Part shown: piece by piece, positions 8,990-17,214 of the stretch | Position numbering within the stretch: position 1 is the stretch's first letter | How the letters are laid out: every line of letters starts with the position of its first letter | DNA from: CATOSP01 sp965237775 | GTDB lineage: Bacteria > Chloroflexota > Dehalococcoidia > Lucifugimonadales > UBA3495 | Reading direction: 5' to 3' | Length of the DNA: 64,000 nt | NCBI GenBank assembly: GCA_965237775.1 | Contig: OZ250155.1 | Location: 434,001-498,000, forward strand | Notes under the pieces: model-generated | Told to the model about the DNA's origin: nothing | What the model saw: the letters and a program-made list of their open reading frames with translations, nothing else | Databases searched by the model: none | Translations under genes and position numbers: made by a program

Positions 8990-9490
8990 TTGGATCAACC
9001 GGAACATCTTGCAGAGGACACAAGAGAGTCCGTCTGGAGCATATTATCCCGGTGGCGGACCGCATACTTTGCTCTGTTCGCCATCCAGAACATAGCGGGC
9101 ATTTCTCTGCTATGTTGGTACGAGATCACGCAAAGGGCTCAGGACAGCGCCGCCGGGACCACCCTGGCCGTCATCAAGGGAATAGGACTGATAGGTGTGT
9201 CGTCGGCCACAACGGCCATAACCGTCATAGAGACAGCGAGGTCAATCATGGTTATAGCGGCAAGTTTGGAAGCTTGGCTCCAAAAAAGAGAACGCGCAAG
9301 GATGGAACAGAGAGTCAAAGAAGTGACCGAGGAGGTGACCGCGAAAGTCCATCAATCATGGTCTGAGTGGAACCGTCGCCGGCTAGAAGCTGAGGCCAAC
9401 GGCGAACCCTTTGACGAATCGCCACCGGACTTCGACCAAACGGGGCCAGCGGGCTACGATCAATCTTCCCTACCACCTCCGGTGGCATAG
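8990..9490 (+). CDS. Small membrane protein of unknown function between thrB and lysC
   Basis: 166 residues from a TTG start. Two hydrophobic segments (about 25-46, AYFALFAIQNIAGISLL; about 57-95, long and partly amphipathic) are followed by a charged, probably coiled-coil stretch (KRERARMEQRVKEVTEEVTA) and a Pro/Asp-rich tail. No family was recognised. It lies 19 bp after thrB and 12 bp before lysC on the same strand, so it is very likely co-expressed with them. The start is not certain because the ribosome-binding site is weak. Confidence 0.65.
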   Translation: MDQPEHLAEDTRESVWSILSRWRTAYFALFAIQNIAGISLLCWYEITQRAQDSAAGTTLAVIKGIGLIGVSSATTAITVIETARSIMVIAASLEAWLQKRERARMEQRVKEVTEEVTAKVHQSWSEWNRRRLEAEANGEPFDESPPDFDQTGPAGYDQSSLPPPVA

Positions 9491-9502
9491 GAGACACCCG
9501 GT

Positions 9503-10729
9503 TTGCCCCTGATCGTGCAAAAATACGGAGGAAGTTCCGTTGCCGACGCCGATAAGATCAAGAACGTGGCGTCGCGTATCGCCCGCTCCAGGGACGCCGG
9601 AGTCGATATCGTGGCCGTGGTCTCGGCCATGGGCGACACCACCGACGAGCTAATCGGCCTCGCCCAGTCCGTCGCGCCTCAACCCGATCCCAGAGAGTTG
9701 GACCTGTTGCTTTCCACCGGGGAGTTAGTGTCCTGCACGCTGCTGACCATGGCCTTGCGCACGATGGGTTACCCGGCCATAAGCCTCAGCGGAGAGCAGG
9801 CGGGAATTCATACGGACACCACCTACGGCAGTGCCCGGATTAGCCGAATAGACACCGCCAGAGTCCGGCAGGAGCTGGAAAAAGGTCAGCTCATCGTCGT
9901 GGCCGGTTTTCAGGGCGTGACGGAAGACCTAGACGTTACAACCCTGGGACGCGGGGGCTCGGACACCACCGCGGTCGCCATCGCCGCCGCGATGAACGCA
10001 GAGCGGTGCGAGATTTACACCGACGTGGACGGGATCTACACCGCCGATCCGCGGTTGGCCCCTGACGCGCGAAAACTGGAAGAGATCGGCTACCAGGAAA
10101 TGCTTGAACTAGCCAGCTATGGGGCCAAGATGCACCCCCGGTCTATCGAACTCGGAATGGTCTACGGCGTCCCAATATACGTGGCGTCCAGCTTCAACGA
10201 CGCGCCAGGAACCCTTATCCATCTAGGACCGGATGAATACCCAGTGGAAGATAGAATTAAAGTCACCGGCATAGCCTGCACCACCAACGTTGCGAAGATC
10301 ACGGTACGCGGGGTCCCGGACCGCCCCGGCGTGGCCGCCGCCCTGTTCGAGCCGCTGGCCGAGGTGGGCGTGAACGTGGACACAATAGTCCAGAACGCCA
10401 GCGCCGAACGCACCACCGATATCAGCTTCACGGTCAGCCGGACCGACTTGCCGGGCGCGCTCCGCCAGGTGGAGGGCATATTGGGGGAGGTGGGAGCCAC
10501 CACCGTGCTATCCGATGCATCCCTGGCGTCGGTTAGCATCGTTGGCTCGGGGATGCAGAACACGCCGGGATACGCATCCAGGATGTTCCGCACACTCGCC
10601 GACGGCGGGATCAATATCGACATGATTACTACCTCTGAAATACGAATCTCCTGCATCATCAGAGAGGACCAGGTAGGGGAGGCGGTCCAACTGCTCCACC
10701 GGGGTTTTCAGCTAGAAGAGGACCGCTAA
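9503..10729 (+). CDS. lysC: Aspartate kinase
   Basis: 408 residues, the usual length of a monofunctional aspartokinase. It makes aspartyl phosphate for lysine, threonine and methionine synthesis. Kinase motifs: VQKYGGSSVAD at the N-terminus, STGELVSC, LGRGGSDTTAVAIAAAM and YTDVDGIYTADPR. Two ACT domains follow (ITVRGVPDRPGVAAALFEPL and VSIVGSGMQNTPGYASRMF), the usual site of feedback control by lysine and/or threonine. The TTG start gives MPLIVQKYGG, the normal N-terminus. Confidence 0.96.
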   Translation: MPLIVQKYGGSSVADADKIKNVASRIARSRDAGVDIVAVVSAMGDTTDELIGLAQSVAPQPDPRELDLLLSTGELVSCTLLTMALRTMGYPAISLSGEQAGIHTDTTYGSARISRIDTARVRQELEKGQLIVVAGFQGVTEDLDVTTLGRGGSDTTAVAIAAAMNAERCEIYTDVDGIYTADPRLAPDARKLEEIGYQEMLELASYGAKMHPRSIELGMVYGVPIYVASSFNDAPGTLIHLGPDEYPVEDRIKVTGIACTTNVAKITVRGVPDRPGVAAALFEPLAEVGVNVDTIVQNASAERTTDISFTVSRTDLPGALRQVEGILGEVGATTVLSDASLASVSIVGSGMQNTPGYASRMFRTLADGGINIDMITTSEIRISCIIREDQVGEAVQLLHRGFQLEEDR

Positions 10730-10736
10730 CAAGACT

Positions 10737-11483
10737 TTGGCGGACGAAGCCGTCTATCTTTCCATCGTCATTCCCGTTTTCAACGAAGAACCTCGAATTC
10801 AGGACACCCTGGATGGGATTCTGGTCTTCCTGGAAACTTTTCCCCATTCCTGGGAAATAATCGTCTCCGACGACGGCAGCGCCGACTCCTCGAAGGCGCT
10901 GGTTGCTCCTTACCTCCACCGCTCCGCGAACGTGCGTCTTCTGAGCCTCCTCCACAAAGGCAAAGGCTGGGCGGTCAAGCGCGGGATGCTGGCTGCCAAG
11001 GGAGAATACCGTCTCCTATGCGACGCCGACCTCTCCGTGCCCATAGAGCAGGTGGAACGGCTGTTGCCCCCACAGTTGGAGGGAGTGGACGTCGTCCTCG
11101 GATCCAGGGAAGCTGAGGGTTCCAGGCGCGTCGGCGAACCCGGCAGCCGCCACGCCCTGGGTAGGGTCTACAACGCCCTGGTCCGGGCTCTGGCCCTCCC
11201 TGGCTTCAAGGACACCCAGTGCGGGTTCAAGTGTTTCAAGAGCGGGGTCGTGGAGCGCCTCTTCGATGCGCAGACCCTGGACGGTTTCGGCTTCGACGTG
11301 GAAGTCCTGTTCGTTGCCCGCAAATCGGGTATGAGCGTCCGAGAGGTAGGCGTTGACTGGTACTACCGGGAACACAGCAAGGTGCGCCCCCTTCGCGACG
11401 CAATCGCAATGGGCATGGACCTGTTGCGGATGCGGTGGCGGCACCGAAGCGCAAACACGTCCTGGCGCCGGTTGCGAAAGTAG
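10737..11483 (+). CDS. GT2 glycosyltransferase, dolichyl-phosphate sugar synthase type
   Basis: 248 residues. A GT-A fold family 2 pattern is visible: LSIVIPVFNEEPRIQDTL, IIVSDDGSADSS, CDADLSVPIEQ (DXD-like metal site) and VVLGSREAEGSRR. Such enzymes move a sugar from an NDP-sugar to a polyprenyl or dolichyl phosphate at the inner membrane face. No C-terminal membrane segments are present, unlike many bacterial relatives. The TTG start lies 7 bp after lysC, so it is probably the last gene of that operon. The sugar and lipid are unknown. Confidence 0.85.
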   Translation: MADEAVYLSIVIPVFNEEPRIQDTLDGILVFLETFPHSWEIIVSDDGSADSSKALVAPYLHRSANVRLLSLLHKGKGWAVKRGMLAAKGEYRLLCDADLSVPIEQVERLLPPQLEGVDVVLGSREAEGSRRVGEPGSRHALGRVYNALVRALALPGFKDTQCGFKCFKSGVVERLFDAQTLDGFGFDVEVLFVARKSGMSVREVGVDWYYREHSKVRPLRDAIAMGMDLLRMRWRHRSANTSWRRLRK

Positions 11484-11679
11484 CGCGCCGCGCACCACGC
11501 CTGGAGTCCAACCGTGGCCCCCAGGCGTAAATCTTCTCGAAAAACACCGCGGAAAAAGCCTTGACCCGTGGCGCGTCCATGGTGTAACAAGGTATTCCAA
11601 ATGACATAAGCCGCGCGGGTTCGGAGTAGTTAGCTAGTCTTGGCCCGCGTGAGAGTACACGTAAACCGTTGGAGAGAGG

Positions 11680-12471
11680 ATGAGCACGGAGCTGACACGA
11701 TCAGCCGGGAGCCCGAAGCTGAAGCGAGAGCTTAGCCGCGACGCCATCGCACTGGCCTTGAATGGGGAGTGGGAGAAGGCGGCCAGGGTGAATCGGGAAA
11801 TATTGGAATCGTTCGAACAAGACGTAGACGCTATGAACCGTCTGGGCAAAGCATTGATGGAGCTTGACCAGTACTCCGAAGCCAAGGAGGTGCTGGAAAA
11901 TGTAGCCCGGATCGCTCCGTACAACACCATAGCCAAGAAAAACCTGGCCAGACTGGGGCAGCTCGAACGCGCCCCGGCGCTCAATAAATCAGTGCGCAAG
12001 GCTGCGAGAGCGCCCCAACGCTTCATCGAGGAGAGCGGCAAGTCCGGCAAGACGGCGCTGCAAAAACCCGCCGCTTCTCATGTGGTTGCCCGTGCCGCGC
12101 CGACCGACCCGGTGGACCTGGTGGCGGAAAACGACACGATCAAGGTTTACACCCGGGAGGACGAGTACCTGGGCCAGATCGAACCCAAACTGGGCCGAAG
12201 GCTTATACGCCTGATGCAGGGAGGCAATAAGTACGAATGCGCCATCGTCGGCGTCAGCGGGCAGGCGGTCTCAGTCATCATCTGGGAGACCCTGCGCCAC
12301 CGGAACCTGCAAAACGTCTGCTCATTCCCGTCGAAGACCAAGGGGGAGCGCCGCGCCTATCTGAACGAAAGCCTGGCGCGGTTCACCCGTGACGAAGACC
12401 TGGACGACGACGATGACGAGGGAGTAATCGAGGAAGACGAGATTGAATCGGACTGGGATGAGAACGAATAG
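11680..12471 (+). CDS. TPR-containing protein with a HIRAN-like C-terminal segment
   Basis: 263 residues with a strong ribosome-binding site (GGAGAGAGG directly before the ATG). Residues about 15-95 look like two to three TPR helices (ALALNGEWEKAARVNREIL, MNRLGKALMELDQYSEAKEVL). A basic linker leads to a beta-rich part (DTIKVYTREDEYLGQIEPKLG) that recalls HIRAN-type modules, and the last 25 residues are almost all Asp/Glu. The HIRAN link is a weak visual inference. Function unknown; it stands alone. Confidence 0.65.
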   Translation: MSTELTRSAGSPKLKRELSRDAIALALNGEWEKAARVNREILESFEQDVDAMNRLGKALMELDQYSEAKEVLENVARIAPYNTIAKKNLARLGQLERAPALNKSVRKAARAPQRFIEESGKSGKTALQKPAASHVVARAAPTDPVDLVAENDTIKVYTREDEYLGQIEPKLGRRLIRLMQGGNKYECAIVGVSGQAVSVIIWETLRHRNLQNVCSFPSKTKGERRAYLNESLARFTRDEDLDDDDDEGVIEEDEIESDWDENE

Positions 12472-12815
12472 GACCCCGCGCCAGAGTTGCTAGCTGGCCT
12501 CGGCTACCAGTCCCTCACGGAAGAAACCAACGGCCGCAGCTTCAAGTATGGGGCCGCCGCCGTTGTCTATAGGCCCGCAAACCTTATTATGAGGGGAACC
12601 ATGATTGCCGCAACGGCAACTATGGCCCCAAACATCAGGATATCGGTCGAAGAAACGGTTCGTTTTCCCCAACCCTTGCGGTCCGGCCCGTGCTTGGTCG
12701 GTCCCTCCACGGCAACCCCCTACCCAGGTTACGGGTATTGAACTACGAGCCTGGTTACATATAGAATAACGGTCTGCCGCTTAGGCGGCTAGTTTAATGT
12801 TCGGAGGACAGGTGG
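12472..12815. other. Non-coding gap carrying the speDE leader
   Basis: 344 bases. Short frames on both strands show no recognisable protein. The right part holds a promoter-like pair (12738-12767), a small GCCGC/GCGGC hairpin (12776-12789) within the expected leader, and the speD ribosome-binding site GGAGG (12803-12807). Confidence 0.5.
12738..12767 (+). promoter_or_regulatory. Probable sigma-70 promoter of speD-speE
   Basis: -35 TTGAAC at 12738-12743. The -10 is TATAGA (12760-12765, spacer 16) or TAGAAT (12762-12767, spacer 18). Transcription would start near 12774, about 40 bases before the speD start. Predicted from sequence only. Confidence 0.5.
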
Positions 12816-13184
12816 TTGAATGGACTAGGTATGCATCTCCTGTTGGAACTGAAAGACTGTAACCCCGAACTTCTCAATGACCTCGAGTTCATCCGCGGCG
12901 CAATGCTACAGGCAGCCCACGAAGTAGGCGCTCACATCATTGGTGAGTCTTTCCACCGCTTCAGCCCCCAGGGCGTCACCGGAATCCTGGCCATAGCCGA
13001 GTCTCACATCTCCATACACACGTGGCCGGAATACCGGTACGCGGCAGCCGACATCTTCGCTTGCGGTTCCTCTTTTGAGCCCCGAAAGGCCGCCGAGTTT
13101 CTGGTAGAGAAACTGGAGGTCAAGGACCCGGACATCATCGAGGTCCCAAGAGGGGTCGTCCCGTTAGCCGTAGCCCCCAGATAG
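12816..13184 (+). CDS. speD: S-adenosylmethionine decarboxylase proenzyme (bacterial class 1b)
   Basis: 122 residues, full length for the short bacterial form. It makes decarboxylated SAM, the aminopropyl donor for spermidine. The self-cleavage site is in AESHISIHTWPE: Ser63 becomes the pyruvoyl group, with His68 and Cys83 (FACG) as expected for the Thermotoga-type enzyme. The TTG start is set by GGAGG 8 bases upstream. It is followed after 18 bp by spermidine synthase. Confidence 0.96.
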   Translation: MNGLGMHLLLELKDCNPELLNDLEFIRGAMLQAAHEVGAHIIGESFHRFSPQGVTGILAIAESHISIHTWPEYRYAAADIFACGSSFEPRKAAEFLVEKLEVKDPDIIEVPRGVVPLAVAPR

Positions 13185-13202
13185 ACGGGGCTCGCGAGGT
13201 TT

Positions 13203-14114
13203 ATGGACATATCCGGCAAATGGTTCCTGGAGACAGTTTTCCCGGACCTGGCGATAATGCTCAAGGTGCGGCAGGTACTCTACTCCGGCGACACGGGCTT
13301 CCAAAAAGTCGAAGTCCTGGAGTCCGACGTCTACGGCCGGAGTTTAGTGCTCGACGGTAAGACCCAGTCTACCGAACGCGACGAGCATCTCTACCACGAG
13401 GCGCTGGTGCATCCGGCCATGCTCATGCACCCAGGCCCCCGCCGTGTGTTCATTGGCGGCGGCGGTGAGGGCGGCACTCTCAGGGAAGCGCTATCGCACC
13501 GGTCGGTTGAACGCGTGGTTATGTTGGACTTGGACAAGACTGTGGTCGATATTTGCCGGGAGTTCCTGCCCCAGCACCACCAGGGGAGCTTCGATGACCC
13601 CCGGCTGGAATTGCTCCACCAGGACGCCAGGCAATATCTCGCCGATACCTCCGAGAAATTCGACGTGATGGTCATGGATCTGGTCGACCCGCTGGAAGGA
13701 GGCACGGCCTACCAACTCTACACCGAAGAATATTACGGGTTGGTCAAGGCCAGGCTGAACCCCGGGGGGATCATGGTCACTCAGTCCGGCCCCGCGGGTC
13801 TACTCAGTTACCAGGAGTGCTTCACCACCATCAGCAACACGCTGTCCAATACTTTTAACCACATCGCTCCCACCCAGGTGCATATACCGGCCTTCGCAAC
13901 TTTGTGGGGCATGGTCATCGCCTCTGACTCTCCTTTGCCAAGGCTAACTCCAGAGCGGGTGGACCGCCTCGTATCTGAAAGGCTCAACAAGGACCTCACC
14001 TTCTACGACGGCGAGACCCACCTGAACATGTTCTCCCTCCCCCGCTTCCTGCGTGAAGGCATCGCCGCGGAAGAGCGCATCAACCGCGACGCCAGCCCGG
14101 TGTTTATGGTCTAG
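13203..14114 (+). CDS. speE: Spermidine synthase (polyamine aminopropyltransferase)
   Basis: 303 residues. It transfers the aminopropyl group from decarboxylated SAM to putrescine. The Rossmann-like fold shows RVFIGGGGEGGTLREALSH (SAM site), VVMLDLDKTVVDICREF, a QDARQYL segment and MDLVDPLEGGTAYQLYTEE (catalytic Asp and substrate gate). GAGG precedes the ATG. With speD it forms a two-gene spermidine operon. Confidence 0.96.
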   Translation: MDISGKWFLETVFPDLAIMLKVRQVLYSGDTGFQKVEVLESDVYGRSLVLDGKTQSTERDEHLYHEALVHPAMLMHPGPRRVFIGGGGEGGTLREALSHRSVERVVMLDLDKTVVDICREFLPQHHQGSFDDPRLELLHQDARQYLADTSEKFDVMVMDLVDPLEGGTAYQLYTEEYYGLVKARLNPGGIMVTQSGPAGLLSYQECFTTISNTLSNTFNHIAPTQVHIPAFATLWGMVIASDSPLPRLTPERVDRLVSERLNKDLTFYDGETHLNMFSLPRFLREGIAAEERINRDASPVFMV

Positions 14115-14219
14115 CGGGACCGTCTGTCCCGGCTACCGAGTCTTCGCCCCCTCATCCCAGCTCTCTCTCCAGTAAGATGATGCGGCGCTACCTGTGCCTT
14201 TAGCGTACAATCGGTTACC

Positions 14220-15692
14220 GTGGCGTCTTCCGCGGAAACTCCTTCAGTAGTCCCTCTGCCCATCACGAATCGGGTGTGGGCCCGGCAGATGGTTGCCGTC
14301 GCCGCCGGGCTGGGCATGTTCCTGTCGGCGTTGGACATCTCGGTAAACGTTGCGCTTCCGAACCTGACCAGGGACCTAAACACCGACCTGCAGACCGTCC
14401 AGTGGATTATCGTGGTCTATGTAGCCTCCCGCGCCGCATTGGTGATGAGCGCAGGGAGCTTCGCCGACCGGTTTGGGTTGCGCCGGGTGTACATCTTCGG
14501 GGCTGTAATGTACCTGGTAGCCATGGTCTGCATTGGGGTCTCTCCCAACCTCTGGATGGTGGTTGGTTTCCGCGCGTTGCAAGCCCTGGGCAGCGGCTCC
14601 CTGTTCGCCGTCTCTCCGGCTATCGCAGCACGCCTCTTCCCGGTGTCCCGCCGAGGGATGGCCATGGGTTTCACCACCGGGTGCCAGGCTCTGGGAGCGG
14701 TTGCGGGAACAGTTGGAGCCGGGCTGCTGGTCAAATGGGGTGGTTGGGAGACCATCTTCCTGGGGAGGGTGCCGTTTATCTTACTGGCGTTGGTGTTGGG
14801 AGTCTGGTGGATGTCCCGCGATCCCAGGTCCCAGAGAGGCAGTTCCTTCGACATACTGGGAGCAGTGACCCTGGGAGTCGCGTTGCTGTGCCTGGTTGTG
14901 GGCCTCAGGCTAGGACGCTCGGTGGGGTGGCTGTCGCCCGTTGTTTTGGCGCTCCTCGTGCTGGCGCCTGTTCTGCTGACTCTGTTCTGGAGGATCGAGG
15001 GCCGGGCGCCCTGGCCCGTACTGCCGCGAGGTTTGCTGCGGGTGCCGGGTTTCGTAATCCCCAGCGCCGCTTCGTTCACGGCCCAACTCGGCGTGTTCGT
15101 CATATGGTTTATCTTTCCGTTTTACATCGGGGATGTAATTGGCCGTGACGCCGTGTCCATGGGAACGTTGTTCGCGGTGATGGCTGTCCTCCAGATGGCG
15201 TCTGCCAGCGGAGGAGGTTGGTTATGCGACCGGGTCGGCCCAATCTGGGTGGGAACGACAGGTGTCACGGTGATAACGCTGGGTATGGTGTACCTGGGGT
15301 TCCTCACAGCCACCTCGACTCTCCTGGTGGTCGGACTGGGAATAGCGATAATTGGGGCGGGGATGGGATCGTTTCAAGCTGCCGCCTATACCTACATGAT
15401 GAGCAGTGTTGCAATAGAACGGCTGAGCACGGCGGCGTCGGCGCTATCTCTTTGCCAGTCCTCTGGAACAGTACTGTCCGTCGCGGTGATGGGCGGAGTG
15501 TTCGCACTGTTTCAGAGCTATTACCGGTCTGGCTTTGGGGGTGAAGGGGTGTCCGCCGGGGCCACGGAGACCGATGTGTTTATGCTGGCATTCCGAGCGT
15601 TGTTTTGGTTGGGAGCGGCGCTGACGGCGGTAAGCGGCGGCATCTTCTTCATGGGCTATTGGAAGGGTCCCCGGCAGGCGGTTTCCGGTTGA
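14220..15692 (+). CDS. MFS drug transporter, DHA2 (14-TM) family
   Basis: 490 residues, nearly all hydrophobic helices with short loops, fitting the 14-helix DHA2 (EmrB/QacA) group of proton-driven exporters. The N-terminal helix has LGMFLSALDISVNVALPNL and the loop has SFADRFGLRRVYIFG (MFS motif A). GCQALGAVAGTVGAGLL resembles motif C of antiporters. The start is GTG and the gene appears monocistronic. The substrate is unknown. Confidence 0.9.
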   Translation: MASSAETPSVVPLPITNRVWARQMVAVAAGLGMFLSALDISVNVALPNLTRDLNTDLQTVQWIIVVYVASRAALVMSAGSFADRFGLRRVYIFGAVMYLVAMVCIGVSPNLWMVVGFRALQALGSGSLFAVSPAIAARLFPVSRRGMAMGFTTGCQALGAVAGTVGAGLLVKWGGWETIFLGRVPFILLALVLGVWWMSRDPRSQRGSSFDILGAVTLGVALLCLVVGLRLGRSVGWLSPVVLALLVLAPVLLTLFWRIEGRAPWPVLPRGLLRVPGFVIPSAASFTAQLGVFVIWFIFPFYIGDVIGRDAVSMGTLFAVMAVLQMASASGGGWLCDRVGPIWVGTTGVTVITLGMVYLGFLTATSTLLVVGLGIAIIGAGMGSFQAAAYTYMMSSVAIERLSTAASALSLCQSSGTVLSVAVMGGVFALFQSYYRSGFGGEGVSAGATETDVFMLAFRALFWLGAALTAVSGGIFFMGYWKGPRQAVSG

Positions 15693-15780
15693 CAAGCACA
15701 CCCCGCCAGCATACCTTAGGGCTGCGTCTAGTCCCCAGCACAGCGGCGCGAATATCCCTTCTCGGAGGCCGAGGCCAGGA

Positions 15781-16512
15781 GTGACTACGGAGACCGCGGG
15801 CGATCAGGGTCTCAGAATCTCGGCCACCCGGCTGGCTGAACTAGCTATGCCCGCCTACTGCGCCCGGTGCTTCTGGATCAAGCAACGAGTCCCCAAGCAG
15901 CTACCCTACCAATCCTTCCCGGCCATCTTCAGCTCCATCGACTCCTACAGTAAACGCTTGGTGCATGGCTGGTTTGACCGGACAGAGGGACCGCCGTCAT
16001 GGTTGGCCCCCCTGGGCGAGTTGGTGGGCTACAAGCAACCGCCCCACCACTCGAAGTTCAAGGTGTTGGACCAAGAGACCGGCATCTTGCTGTCCGGGAC
16101 TCCCGACGGTGTCTTTCTCCGGGCAGACGGTTCCCACGTCATCGTCGACTACAAGACCTCCAGGTACACGCCGCACCAAAGCCGGTCGTTTCCGGGGTAC
16201 GAAGCGCAGCTAAACGCCTATGCCCTGATCGGCGCTCAGTGTGGTCTCGCGCCGGTGTCGGACCTGGCCCTGGTATACACCGAGCCGGTAACCGACCGAG
16301 CCCCGCCGGAGACGGAATCCATGCCGGAATGGCATGGGTTCGCCATGGGTTTCTCGGCGAACATAGTGAAAGTGGACCTGAAACCGGAAATGGTCCAGCC
16401 ACTGCTGGTGAAGGCCAAGCAGATTTGCGACTCCCCAGCGGCGCCAACGGGCCGCAGGGGTTGCCGACAGTGCGGCTACCTAAAGGATCTGCTCCAGGTA
16501 ATAGGCGCCTAG
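15781..16512 (+). CDS. PD-(D/E)XK nuclease, RecB/Cas4-like, with four to five cysteines
   Basis: 243 residues. The catalytic core reads PD109 ... D123-Y-K125 followed by the QLNAY motif (residues 143-147), typical of RecB-family nucleases. Two cysteines lie near the N-terminus (C27, C30) and three near the end (C216, C228, C231). That N- plus C-terminal layout recalls the Fe-S cluster of Cas4 and AddB, though the spacing differs. No CRISPR or recombination genes are nearby. Start GTG, with GGAGG about 12 bases upstream. The nuclease fold is well supported; the metal cluster is inferred. Confidence 0.78.
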   Translation: MTTETAGDQGLRISATRLAELAMPAYCARCFWIKQRVPKQLPYQSFPAIFSSIDSYSKRLVHGWFDRTEGPPSWLAPLGELVGYKQPPHHSKFKVLDQETGILLSGTPDGVFLRADGSHVIVDYKTSRYTPHQSRSFPGYEAQLNAYALIGAQCGLAPVSDLALVYTEPVTDRAPPETESMPEWHGFAMGFSANIVKVDLKPEMVQPLLVKAKQICDSPAAPTGRRGCRQCGYLKDLLQVIGA

Positions 16513-16597
16513 ACAACGAGGCCACGGAAGAGACTATTCCCACGGCCCAGACTGAAAACAGCCCAGACTAGAAAATTGAACAACCGGGAGAAATGAA

Positions 16598-16978
16598 ATG
16601 CCGACCTATTCATACGACCACATCCACCTGCGGAGCCGCCAGCCCATGGAGACCGCCCAATACTTCAACCAGATGTTCGACGCCCGGATCGTGGAGTCGA
16701 TTCAGTCAGACGGCCAACCCCGAATTGACCTGGACCTGAATGGCCTGACCATTTTCATCGCCCAGGCCGACAACACTACGCCGGAAGGTCCGGCCGACCC
16801 CCATCTCGGCCTGGACCACTTCGGGCTGCGCGTCGACAATCTGGCGGAGGCTGCCGCAGACCTCAAGGCGAAAGGAGCGGAATTCTCCACCGAGCCGAGA
16901 GACCTACGCCCTGGCGTGAAGATCGCGTTCGTCCGCGCTCCAGGAGATGTCAGGATCGAGCTTCTGGAACGAAGCTAG
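16598..16978 (+). CDS. VOC superfamily (glyoxalase/dioxygenase-like) protein
   Basis: 126 residues with the paired beta-alpha-beta-beta-beta modules of the vicinal oxygen chelate fold. Likely metal ligands are the His in YDHIHL near the N-terminus, the His in GLDHFGLRV and the Glu in VRIELLE at the C-terminus. The ATG has GGGAGAAATGAA upstream. Members include glyoxalase I, epimerases and extradiol dioxygenases; the substrate cannot be assigned. Confidence 0.85.
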   Translation: MPTYSYDHIHLRSRQPMETAQYFNQMFDARIVESIQSDGQPRIDLDLNGLTIFIAQADNTTPEGPADPHLGLDHFGLRVDNLAEAAADLKAKGAEFSTEPRDLRPGVKIAFVRAPGDVRIELLERS

Positions 16979-17214
16979 AGTCCGAGAGTTCCATGGAGCC
17001 CGGCTCATGGCCGGGCTGACGGTGGGGATTTCTCTCGCATTCGCGGCTTCCCCTCGTTTTATGGCTGAGGCGGTCCTGAGCCGGTCTCCTCTCTGTCTCC
17101 ACACCCAGCGGCTAAATTGGCGCAATCCGTCTGAATCTATTCGGAGATGTTGAGACCCGGGGTGCTATAGTCTTAGCCTCAAGATATTAGCTTGGAAGTG
17201 TTGAGGGGTTGACG

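Noticed and set aside
12487..12741. 84-codon plus-strand frame between the TPR gene and speD
   Set aside because: TTG start without a ribosome-binding site, no recognisable protein pattern, and it overlaps the promoter region of speDE.
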